Below the pieces are notes generated by a model. The model made no database searches. It saw nothing but the letters and a program-made list of their open reading frames with translations, and was not told the DNA's origin. Below, one piece after another: positions 50,016-61,271 of a stretch of DNA of 64,000 nucleotides. Both the position numbers and the translations under genes were made by a program. The DNA is taken from positions 21,594,536 to 21,658,535 of the forward strand of contig NC_067198.1 of NCBI RefSeq assembly GCF_000699445.3, given 5' to 3'. Within the stretch, counting starts at the first letter, position 1, and each line of letters begins with the position of its first letter. The DNA comes from Schistosoma haematobium. Taxonomy: Eukaryota; Platyhelminthes; Trematoda; Strigeidida; Schistosomatidae.

Positions 50016-52360
50016 TAACTATCTAACTAACCATACAGAGATTGAAATAAATAGAGAGTCTTCACTCGACCTTTATGTCACTGATGAATGTGCACAGAAA
50101 GAGTAGAGAATGAAGGAAGTGGCAGTGCTTAACCGGTTTGTTATATCGATTCAAACGGTCGACTGTCAACACTGAAAATGCAATATATGTGTGCATGTTC
50201 TTGTGCGTGTGCTTGTGCGTGTGCGTGTTCATCTGCAACACACATAGGAATGTCGGAACAAGTCTGGAGAATTTGGAGATCATATGGGAAACCAATGGAG
50301 GAGCAGTGTGTGAATGGTATAGAAAGGCGATATTTCATCGTCTTCTCCACATTGTCCACCTCATCACTGTCTTACTTCCACACCTTCTCCCATAATGTTC
50401 GCACTCATGATTGGCGTGTTCTGGGACGAGTCACCTGTTCATGTCGAAGGTAGTAGAGGAATGAAGGAGAGAGTGGAATGGACACGAACTGTTAGCGTGA
50501 ATCATCTACGCTTCGTATATGGATGTGTGAGGGTGTTGACGTGTGTATCAGAGGGCGATGATGTCGATGAAAATGACGGGACGGCGAAGGAGGTCCTTGC
50601 GGCCCACTGGTTAGGTAGGCCACCCACCGAAGCAGGCTTAATTCTCCGTAACGAAGTAACCACCTCCATTGCCCGACGAACAACTACTGTGAATTCTCAG
50701 TCATCAACTTCGCATCATACAAGTGTGAACCAATCAACACACAATATGCACATCATTGGTCATTCAATATTGCAATGATCATGTGTGCGACAATCCATAC
50801 GTTGTTCAGTCAGTCAGTCAGTCAGTCAGTCAGTCAGTCAGTCAGTCAGTCATCAATCATTGATATAGTTGTTGAAATGCAAACCGACCCTCTCTACCAC
50901 TTACCCTGTGTATAGTCAGCAGTGTGTGACACATCATAACGACACTGGCATTTCACTGGAATATGGGTGTTAACTATCAATAAGACGAAGGTGAGAAGAT
51001 ATGACAACAAATTGAAAATTTGACCATCCGATTTGTCCTACTCATCAGTAGTATGGTGTGACATGTGAAAGAAAAACCACCACCAAACTGACCGACTGCC
51101 TGACCTAACAGTTCACATGGCAGCTGACATTGAGTAACCCGGTTATAACAACAATTACACTTCTCAACATCACAACATCTCACCCATTCCCACTCTCTTA
51201 TCACCAGAACAACAGAACATCAATATCGATCCAGTCCGTAGACTCCAAATCCATCATCTACAGTTAATCGAACTGATATTTCAAAGATATTTGACAATGT
51301 TTATTGAGCTATACCACTAACGAAACCAAGATGTGCGTGTCCTGTGCTCAGTCAATACCATCTCGATTTCGATGGAGTAAACGGGGTATCACTGCTCTCC
51401 AATGTTTCACTCCATTGTGTAATCTTAGAGGTATATTCACACCAATTTGTGTATTCCCACTACAATCGATCGACTGTGTGTCACGGAGTATGACAATTGG
51501 GCGACTGTGTTCTTTTTCATTCTTTCGTCTCACACATCATCTTCAACACAGATCCAATGCTAGTCGACTGTTTTGCACCCATCACCAACACTGAACTGTT
51601 CGTCAATTAATCAGACAAAACCGCACACACACACACACACACAGAGGGAGCATGATCCTGCGTATTGTGTCTCTCATGTGACTACAACTCACGCACTCAT
51701 TTGTAGATTACCAATGTTGGTGGTGAGTCTACTCGAGCTGAAAAGGATTGGTGTAGCCTCGTAGCTTACATCGAAGTCACACCTCACGATAAGTACATAA
51801 CTTGGCTTAGACTATCGTGATAACCAGGCAATGCGGCTCCCTTAATGACTGTCTAGAAAGAATGGAATCTTGCCGAAAAGCATAGTTTATCGGAGAGAAC
51901 AGACTACAGAGGTACAGAGTAATGACGCTGCCACATGAACTAGTCTGTGATATCCAACTGATTCATCCGCATCAGTCATACTCGACCTTGATGATGTTGA
52001 GCGAATTGTTCAACGTTCAGTGATCTGCCGTTGAACGTAAAACACGGTTCGACTCGATGGAGGATTTGTCTAGAACTCAACGGCACTCCACTGGCCCTAC
52101 ACATTGAAGCATATAATGGATTCGTGTCTCTCCATATTTCCATCCACAAAGCCAATGGACTGAACACTCTTCAGTAACTGTTCCCCAAGTGTTTCCGTGT
52201 TAACCGTAACATTCTGTCAATTGTCGGTTAAAGAAATTCTTTCAGATTCCATATGCAACCATTAATTTGATCTGTTTTACTTCTGTGTTGAGAATACCAC
52301 AAAGAATTCCCACTGGACACCAATCACTGGGATAAAGAAATCATTAGATTACTAACTGAC
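50016..52360 (+). repeat. Array unit 20
   Basis: 2,345 bp. Hexamer short, CAGT x11 followed by a stray CAT (a partial repeat step, 50851-50853), CA x10; s1 G, s2 G, s3 C, s4 C, s5 T. Confidence 0.95.
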
Positions 52361-54706
52361 TAACTATCTAACTAACCATACAGAGATTGAAATAAATAGA
52401 GAGTCTTCACTCGACCTTTATGTCACTGATGAATGTGCACAGAAAGAGTAGAGAATGAAGGAAGTGGCAGTGCTTAACCGGTTTGTTATATCGATTCAAA
52501 CGGTCGACTGTCAACACTGAAAATGCAATATATGTGTGCATGTTCTTGTGCGTGTGCTTGTGCGTGTGCGTGTTCATCTGCAACACACATAGGAATGTCG
52601 GAACAAGTCTGGAGAATTTGGAGATCATATGGGAAACCAATGGAGGAGCAGTGTGTGAATGGTATAGAAAGGCGATATTTCATCGTCTTCTCCACATTGT
52701 CCACCTCATCACTGTCTTACTTCCACACCTTCTCCCATAATGTTCGCACTCATGATTGGCGTGTTCTGGGACGAGTCACCTGTTCATGTCGAAGGTAGTA
52801 GAGGAATGAAGGAGAGAGTGGAATGGACACGAACTGTTAGCGTGAATCATCTACGCTTCGTATATGGATGTGTGAGGGTGTTGACGTGTGTATCAGAGAG
52901 CGATGATGTCGATGAAAATGACGGGACGGCGAAGGAGGTCCTTGCGGCCCACTGGTTAGGTAGGCCACCCACCGAAGCAGGCTTAATTCTCCGTAACGAA
53001 GTAACCACCTCCATTGCCCGACGAACAACTACTGTGAATTCTCAGTCATCAACTTCGCATCATACAAGTGTGAACCAATCAACACACAATATGCACATCA
53101 TTGGTCATTCAATATTGCAATGATCATGTGTGCGACAATCCATACGTTGTTCAGTCAGTCAGTCAGTCAGTCAGTCAGTCAGTCAGTCAGTCAGTCAGTC
53201 AGTCAATCATTGATATAGTTGTTGAAATGCAAACCGACCCTCTCTACCACTTACCCTGTGTATAGTCAGCAGTGTGTGACACATCATAACGACACTGGCA
53301 TTTCACTGGAATATGGGTGTTAACTATCAATAAGACGAAGGTGAGAAGATATGACAACAAATTGAAAATTTGACCATCCGATTTGTCCTACTCATCAGTA
53401 GTATGGTGTGACATGTGAAAGAAAAACCACCACCAAACTGACCGACTGCCTGACCTAACAGTTCACATGGCAGCTGACATTGAGTAACCCGGTTATAACA
53501 ACAATTACACTTCTCAACATCACAACATCTCACCCATTCCCACTCTCTTATCACCAGAACAACAGAACATCAATATCGATCCAGTCCGTAGACTCCAAAT
53601 CCATCATCTACAGTTAATCGAACTGATATTTCAAAGATATTTGACAATGTTTATTGAGCTATACCACTAACGAAACCAAGATGTGCGTGTCCTGTGCTCA
53701 GTCAATACCATCTCGATTTCGATGGAGTAAACGGGGTATCACTGCTCTCCAATGTTTCACTCCATTGTGTAATCTTAGAGGTATATTCACACCAATTTGT
53801 GTATTCCCACTACAATCGATCGACTGTGTGTCACGGAGTATGACAATTGGGCGACTGTGTTCTTTTTCATTCTTTCGTCTCACACATCATCTTCAACACA
53901 GATCCAATGCTAGTCGACTGTTTTTCACCCATCACCAACACTGAACTGTTCGTCAATTAATCAGACAAAACCGCACACACACACACACACACAGATTATG
54001 ATTCTGCGTATTGTGTCTCTCATGTGACTACAACTCACGCACTCATTTGTAGATTACCAATGTTGGTGGTGAGTCTACTCGAGCTGAAAAGGATTGGTGT
54101 AGCCTCGTAGCTTACATCGAAGTCACACCTCACGATAAGTACATAACTTGGCTTAGACTATCGTGATAACCAGGCAATGCGGCTCCCTTAATGACTGTCT
54201 AGAAAGAATGGAATCTTGCCGAAAAGCATAGTTTATCGGAGAGAACAGACTACAGAGGTACAGAGTAATGACGCTGCCACATGAACTAGTCTGTGATATC
54301 CAACTGATTCATCCGCATCAGTCATACTCGACCTTGATGATGTTGAGCGAATTGTTCAACGTTCAGTGATCTGCCGTTGAACGTAAAACACGGTTCGACT
54401 CGATGGAGGATTTGTCTAGAACTCAACGGCACTCCACTGGCCCTACACATTGAAGCATATAATGGATTCGTGTCTCTCCATATTTCCATCCACAAAGCCA
54501 ATGGACTGAACACTCTTCAGTAACTGTTCCCCAAGTGTTTCCGTGTTAACCGTAACATTCTGTCAATTGTCGGTTAAAGAAATTCTTTCAGATTCCATAT
54601 GCAACCATTAATTTGATCTGTTTTACTTCTGTGTTGAGAATACCACAAAGAATTCCCACTGGACACCAATCACTGGGATAAAGAAATCATTAGATTACTA
54701 ACTGAC
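52361..54706 (+). repeat. Array unit 21
   Basis: 2,346 bp. Hexamer short, CAGT x13, CA x10 followed by the altered GATTATG border; s1 A, s2 T, s3 T, s4 C, s5 T. Confidence 0.95.
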
Positions 54707-57044
54707 TAACTATCTAACTAACCATACAGAGATTGAAATAAATAGAGAGTCTTCACTCGACCTTTATGTCACTGATGAATGTGCACAGAAAGAGTAGAGA
54801 ATGAAGGAAGTGGCAGTGCTTAACCGGTTTGTTATATCGATTCAAACGGTCGACTGTCAACACTGAAAATGCAATATATGTGTGCATGTTCTTGTGCGTG
54901 TGCTTGTGCGTGTGCGTGTTCATCTGCAACACACATAGGAATGTCGGAACAAGTCTGGAGAATTTGGAGATCATATGGGAAACCAATGGAGGAGCAGTGT
55001 GTGAATGGTATAGAAAGGCGATATTTCATCGTCTTCTCCACATTGTCCACCTCATCACTGTCTTACTTCCACACCTTCTCCCATAATGTTCGCACTCATG
55101 ATTGGCGTGTTCTGGGACGAGTCACCTGTTCATGTCGAAGGTAGTAGAGGAATGAAGGAGAGAGTGGAATGGACACGAACTGTTAGCGTGAATCATCTAC
55201 GCTTCGTATATGGATGTGTGAGGGTGTTGACGTGTGTATCAGAGGGCGATGATGTCGATGAAAATGACGGGACGGCGAAGGAGGTCCTTGCGGCCCACTG
55301 GTTAGGTAGGCCACCCACCGAAGCAGGCTTAATTCTCCGTAACGAAGTAACCACCTCCATTGCCCGACGAACAACTACTGTGAATTCTCAGTCATCAACT
55401 TCGCATCATACAAGTGTGAACCAATCAACACACAATATGCACATCATTGGTCATTCAATATTGCAATGATCATGTGTGCGACAATCCATACGTTGTTCAG
55501 TCAGTCAGTCAGTCAGTCAGTCAGTCAGTCAGTCAGTCAGTCAATCATTGATATAGTTGTTGAAATGCAAACCGACCCTCTCTACCACTTACCCTGTGTA
55601 TAGTCAGCAGTGTGTGACACATCATAACGACACTGGCATTTCACTGGAATATGGGTGTTAACTATCAATAAGACGAAGGTGAGAAGATATGACAACAAAT
55701 TGAAAATTTGACCATCCGATTTGTCCTACTCATCAGTAGTATGGTGTGACATGTGAAAGAAAAACCACCACCAAACTGACCGACTGCCTGACCTAACAGT
55801 TCACATGGCAGCTGACATTGAGTAACCCGGTTATAACAACAATTACACTTCTCAACATCACAACATCTCACCCATTCCCACTCTCTTATCACCAGAACAA
55901 CAGAACATCAATATCGATCCAGTCCGTAGACTCCAAATCCATCATCTACAGTTAATCGAACTGATATTTCAAAGATATTTGACAATGTTTATTGAGCTAT
56001 ACCACTAACGAAACCAAGATGTGCGTGTCCTGTGCTCAGTCAATACCATCTCGATTTCGATGGAGTAAACGGGGTATCACTGCTCTCCAATGTTTCACTC
56101 CATTGTGTAATCTTAGAGGTATATTCACACCAATTTGTGTATTCCCACTACAATCGATCGACTGTGTGTCACGGAGTATGACAATTGGGCGACTGTGTTC
56201 TTTTTCATTCTTTCGTCTCACACATCATCTTCAACACAGATCCAATGCTAGTCGACTGTTTTGCACCCATCACCAACACTGAACTGTTCGTCAATTAATC
56301 AGACAAAACCGCACACACACACACACACACAGATTATGATTCTGCGTATTGTGTCTCTCATGTGACTACAACTCACGCACTCATTTGTAGATTACCAATG
56401 TTGGTGGTGAGTCTACTCGAGCTGAAAAGGATTGGTGTAGCCTCGTAGCTTACATCGAAGTCACACCTCACGATAAGTACATAACTTGGCTTAGACTATC
56501 GTGATAACCAGGCAATGCGGCTCCCTTAATGACTGTCTAGAAAGAATGGAATCTTGCCGAAAAGCATAGTTTATCGGAGAGAACAGACTACAGAGGTACA
56601 GAGTAATGACGCTGCCACATGAACTAGTCTGTGATATCCAACTGATTCATCCGCATCAGTCATACTCGACCTTGATGATGTTGAGCGAATTGTTCAACGT
56701 TCAGTGATCTGCCGTTGAACGTAAAACACGGTTCGACTCGATGGAGGATTTGTCTAGAACTCAACGGCACTCCACTGGCCCTACACATTGAAGCATATAA
56801 TGGATTCGTGTCTCTCCATATTTCCATCCACAAAGCCAATGGACTGAACACTCTTCAGTAACTGTTCCCCAAGTGTTTCCGTGTTAACCGTAACATTCTG
56901 TCAATTGTCGGTTAAAGAAATTCTTTCAGATTCCATATGCAACCATTAATTTGATCTGTTTTACTTCTGTGTTGAGAATACCACAAAGAATTCCCACTGG
57001 ACACCAATCACTGGGATAAAGAAATCATTAGATTACTAACTGAC
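54707..57044 (+). repeat. Array unit 22
   Basis: 2,338 bp. Hexamer short, CAGT x11, CA x10 with the GATTATG border; s1 G, s2 G, s3 T, s4 C, s5 T. Confidence 0.95.
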
Positions 57045-59390
57045 TAACTATCTAACTAACCATACAGAGATTGAAATAAATAGAGAGTCTTCACTCGACC
57101 TTTATGTCACTGATGAATGTGCACAGAAAGAGTAGAGAATGAAGGAAGTGGCAGTGCTTAACCGGTTTGTTATATCGATTCAAACGGTCGACTGTCAACA
57201 CTGAAAATGCAATATATGTGTGCATGTTCTTGTGCGTGTGCTTGTGCGTGTGCGTGTTCATCTGCAACACACATAGGAATGTCGGAACAAGTCTGGAGAA
57301 TTTGGAGATCATATGGGAAACCAATGGAGGAGCAGTGTGTGAATGGTATAGAAAGGCGATATTTCATCGTCTTCTCCACATTGTCCACCTCATCACTGTC
57401 TTACTTCCACACCTTCTCCCATAATGTTCGCACTCATGATTGGCGTGTTCTGGGACGAGTCACCTGTTCATGTCGAAGGTAGTAGAGGAATGAAGGAGAG
57501 AGTGGAATGGACACGAACTGTTAGCGTGAATCATCTACGCTTCGTATATGGATGTGTGAGGGTGTTGACGTGTGTATCAGAGGGCGATGATGTCGATGAA
57601 AATGACGGGACGGCGAAGGAGGTCCTTGCGGCCCACTGGTTAGGTAGGCCACCCACCGAAGCAGGCTTAATTCTCCGTAACGAAGTAACCACCTCCATTG
57701 CCCGACGAACAACTACTGTGAATTCTCAGTCATCAACTTCGCATCATACAAGTGTGAACCAATCAACACACAATATGCACATCATTGGTCATTCAATATT
57801 GCAATGATCATGTGTGCGACAATCCATACGTTGTTCAGTCAGTCAGTCAGTCAGTCAGTCAGTCAGTCAGTCAGTCAGTCAGTCAGTCAATCATTGATAT
57901 AGTTGTTGAAATGCAAACCGACCCTCTCTACCACTTACCCTGTGTATAGTCAGCAGTGTGTGACACATCATAACGACACTGGCATTTCACTGGAATATGG
58001 GTGTTAACTATCAATAAGACGAAGGTGAGAAGATATGACAACAAATTGAAAATTTGACCATCCGATTTGTCCTACTCATCAGTAGTATGGTGTGACATGT
58101 GAAAGAAAAACCACCACCAAACTGACCGACTGCCTGACCTAACAGTTCACATGGCAGCTGACATTGAGTAACCCGGTTATAACAACAATTACACTTCTCA
58201 ACATCACAACATCTCACCCATTCCCACTCTCTTATCACCAGAACAACAGAACATCAATATCGATCCAGTCCGTAGACTCCAAATCCATCATCTACAGTTA
58301 ATCGAACTGATATTTCAAAGATATTTGACAATGTTTATTGAGCTATACCACTAACGAAACCAAGATGTGCGTGTCCTGTGCTCAGTCAATACCATCTCGA
58401 TTTCGATGGAGTAAACGGGGTATCACTGCTCTCCAATGTTTCACTCCATTGTGTAATCTTAGAGGTATATTCACACCAATTTGTGTATTCCCACTACAAT
58501 CGATCGACTGTGTGTCACGGAGTATGACAATTGGGCGACTGTGTTCTTTTTCATTCTTTCGTCTCACACATCATCTTCAACACAGATCCAATGCTAGTCG
58601 ACTGTTTTTCACCCATCACCAACACTGAACTGTTCGTCAATTAATCAGACAAAACCGCACACACACACACACACACAGATTATGATCCTGCGTATTGTGT
58701 CTCTCATGTGACTACAACTCACGCACTCATTTGTAGATTACCAATGTTGGTGGTGAGTCTACTCGAGCTGAAAAGGATTGGTGTAGCCTCGTAGCTTACA
58801 TCGAAGTCACACCTCACGATAAGTACATAACTTGGCTTAGACTATCGTGATAACCAGGCAATGCGGCTCCCTTAATGACTGTCTAGAAAGAATGGAATCT
58901 TGCCGAAAAGCATAGTTTATCGGAGAGAACAGACTACAGAGGTACAGAGTAATGACGCTGCCACATGAACTAGTCTGTGATATCCAACTGATTCATCCGC
59001 ATCAGTCATACTCGACCTTGATGATGTTGAGCGAATTGTTCAACGTTCAGTGATCTGCCGTTGAACGTAAAACACGGTTCGACTCGATGGAGGATTTGTC
59101 TAGAACTCAACGGCACTCCACTGGCCCTACACATTGAAGCATATAATGGATTCGTGTCTCTCCATATTTCCATCCACAAAGCCAATGGACTGAACACTCT
59201 TCAGTAACTGTTCCCCAAGTGTTTCCGTGTTAACCGTAACATTCTGTCAATTGTCGGTTAAAGAAATTCTTTCAGATTCCATATGCAACCATTAATTTGA
59301 TCTGTTTTACTTCTGTGTTGAGAATACCACAAAGAATTCCCACTGGACACCAATCACTGGGATAAAGAAATCATTAGATTACTAACTGAC
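57045..59390 (+). repeat. Array unit 23
   Basis: 2,346 bp. Hexamer short, CAGT x13, CA x10 with the GATTATG border; s1 G, s2 T, s3 C, s4 C, s5 T. It shares s2 and the CAGT count with unit 21, not with its neighbour, unit 22. Confidence 0.95.
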
Positions 59391-59903
59391 TAACTATCTA
59401 ACTAACCATACAGAGATTGAAATAAATAGAGAGTCTTCACTCGACCTTTATGTCACTGATGAATGTGCACAGAAAGAGTAGAGAATGAAGGAAGTGGCAG
59501 TGCTTAACCGGTTTGTTATATCGATTCAAACGGTCGACTGTCAACACTGAAAATGCAATATATGTGTGCATGTTCTTGTGCGTGTGCTTGTGCGTGTGCG
59601 TGTTCATCTGCAACACACATAGGAATGTCGGAACAAGTCTGGAGAATTTGGAGATCATATGGGAAACCAATGGAGGAGCAGTGTGTGAATGGTATAGAAA
59701 GGCGATATTTCATCGTCTTCTCCACATTGTCCACCTCATCACTGTCTTACTTCCACACCTTCTCCCATAATGTTCGCACTCATGATTGGCGTGTTCTGGG
59801 ACGAGTCACCTGTTCATGTCGAAGGTAGTAGAGGAATGAAGGAGAGAGTGGAATGGACACGAACTGTTAGCGTGAATCATCTACGCTTCTTATATGGATG
59901 TGT
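59391..59903 (+). repeat. Partial array unit 24 (first 513 bp)
   Basis: Hexamer short. It matches the other units to about 59903 with one private change (G to T at 59890) and then departs into T-rich flank inside the 127-codon open frame. The array therefore ends about 0.22 unit out of phase with its start. Confidence 0.9.
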
Positions 59904-61227
59904 TATGGTTTGGTTTTGTTCATCATTGCGTGATTTTCTCCTCGTATTTTGATTCTTTTCTTTTTGTTTCCTATTGCTCTTTGTTTTCCTGTAGATATGT
60001 ATTCCCTTTATTTTTTATCATTTCGTTTTCTTTCTTGTACTTTCTTGGTAATTTATGATTGCTTTATTCGTCAATTAATCATCTTTTGCGTTGTTATTGA
60101 TTGTCTCATATTTGTGATAATACCTTTTTTGTTGATACTTCCAATGGAATACTTAATTTGATTGAGCTTGTATGTTTTCTGTCCGTCTCAACTTGCTAAC
60201 ACTTTTCACTTCATTATCCATTCCATAAACTTGTTTTTTCCAAAGAAGATTAAATTAGGAATAACTGGCCCAAAATATTGTATAACTGTTAAGTAACTAG
60301 AATAAATTTGTTTATATTTCTTTCATTATAAGCTTTACATTGACCTATTGGCTATTATTGTATGATTTTTTATTCTTAACTTATCCCAAATCTTTTGGTT
60401 ACAGTCTCTCACACTCACAGTCACTCTTGGCTTGATCTTGTATAATGGCAGTTTTTATTTTACGGCATGATGCGGTCTGGTTTGCTTGTATATATACTAC
60501 GCATGTCTGGAACATATTATTTCTACAGTGGAGGCTGAGACTGCGTTCTCGACTCAATAGACAGGACAAAGAGCGAAGGACCAATAAGGATTTAGAGCTG
60601 ATATAGGGCTACTAGTGTTGTTTAACGTTTCACTGATCTAGCACAAGAACAAGGTCATATAAGTCGGTATTCTGACTGGTGATTTTGTCACGTGATAATT
60701 GACGGTGGAAAAAGTCATAACAAAACCACTTAACAAGATAAACGAGTCTTCAAAACTCAATCAGTTAAAATTCGTGGCATAAACCAGTTCGGTTCTTTAC
60801 TGTCCAACACTTTTGATATTCATGCATACATTTAATTGTGTTTAGTGTTCTGAAATATCAGCAAACAATGAATGTTGTTATGATCAGTTTGGAATTGAAA
60901 TATTTAAGTTTTCATTTACTGGTAAATCATGTGCAAGCTTCTCTCAATGACCAATCAGACATACGTCTTACCAACCCAGCTTATTTTGACCTTAATCTAA
61001 ACTAATCGCGTTAATGAATGTAAGACAATTATCATTAACCAATCATATTAATGTCTGCGGTCGTGGTCAGAATGAAATTTTTCAATGTCATTTTACATCC
61101 GAATTATGTATACATAACAACTACCGCGACGTCAGACACTTGTGGGCGATTTCAAAGACTAAGAAACAAGTATTGAGGCTTCTGTTCATATTCTCGATTG
61201 GTGTTCGTTAGACTTTATTGATGGAAA
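59904..61227. other. AT-rich right flank of the array and upstream region of the second SLC22 gene
   Basis: The first 250 bases are T-rich on the plus strand. Frames at 59949-60161 and 61014-61211 are low-complexity or lack any recognisable family and are not called. The segment about 60400-60620 looks different in composition (CACTCACAG, TATATATAC, AATAGACAGG) and might be a retroelement fragment, but I cannot support a family. The promoter of the plus-strand transporter should lie near the right end. Confidence 0.45.
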
Positions 61228-61271
61228 ATGGCTCAATGTGTACCTCCTACAAACAGTGCACAAGAATGTGA
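61221..61271 (+). promoter_or_regulatory. Short upstream open frame overlapping the SLC22 start
   Basis: An ATG seven bases before the gene's ATG opens a 16-codon frame in another phase, ending at TGA 61269-61271. Its context is weak (T at -3), while the main start has A at -3 and G at +4. It could dampen translation, or it could be ignored if transcription starts downstream. Confidence 0.3.

Larger units (their letters stand above)
5469..59903 (+). repeat. Megasatellite array: 23 complete units of about 2.34 kb plus a 513-bp partial unit
   Basis: All units are head-to-tail. I set the unit start at TAACTATCTAAC. Complete units are 2,330-2,360 bp (mean about 2,344) and nearly identical. The length differences come from three microsatellites: a GTGTGC-type hexamer tract (short, mid +6, or long +12), a CAGT run (5-13 copies) and a CA run (9-16 copies). 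Five point sites are used below, with coordinates in unit 1: s1 6007 G/A, s2 7033 G/T, s3 7119 T/C, s4 7476 C/A and s5 7597 C/T. The unit is less AT-rich than its flanks. No known RNA or protein gene was recognised in it. Distinct variants per unit argue against a pure assembly artefact. The true copy number could still differ. Confidence 0.97.

Noticed and set aside
5469..59903. Many repeated small open frames (60-96 codons, both strands) in every array unit
   Set aside because: They overlap one another on both strands, include microsatellite-coded stretches (Cys-Ala, His-Thr runs), show no known domain, and are conserved only because the units are near-identical.
5469..59903. Array as an rDNA, 5S, spliced-leader, snRNA or histone gene cluster
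   Set aside because: I looked for recognisable conserved stretches of these RNAs and for histone frames and saw none.
5469..59903. CRISPR array
   Set aside because: The repeat unit is kilobases long without short repeat-spacer structure, in a eukaryotic context.
59949..60161. 70-codon hydrophobic frame
   Set aside because: Arises from a T-rich tract; no family, no conservation evidence.
60400..60620. Possible solo LTR
   Set aside because: No paired ends, target duplication or primer-binding site could be identified.
61014..61211. 65-codon frame just upstream of the second SLC22 gene
   Set aside because: No recognisable family; more likely 5' flank.
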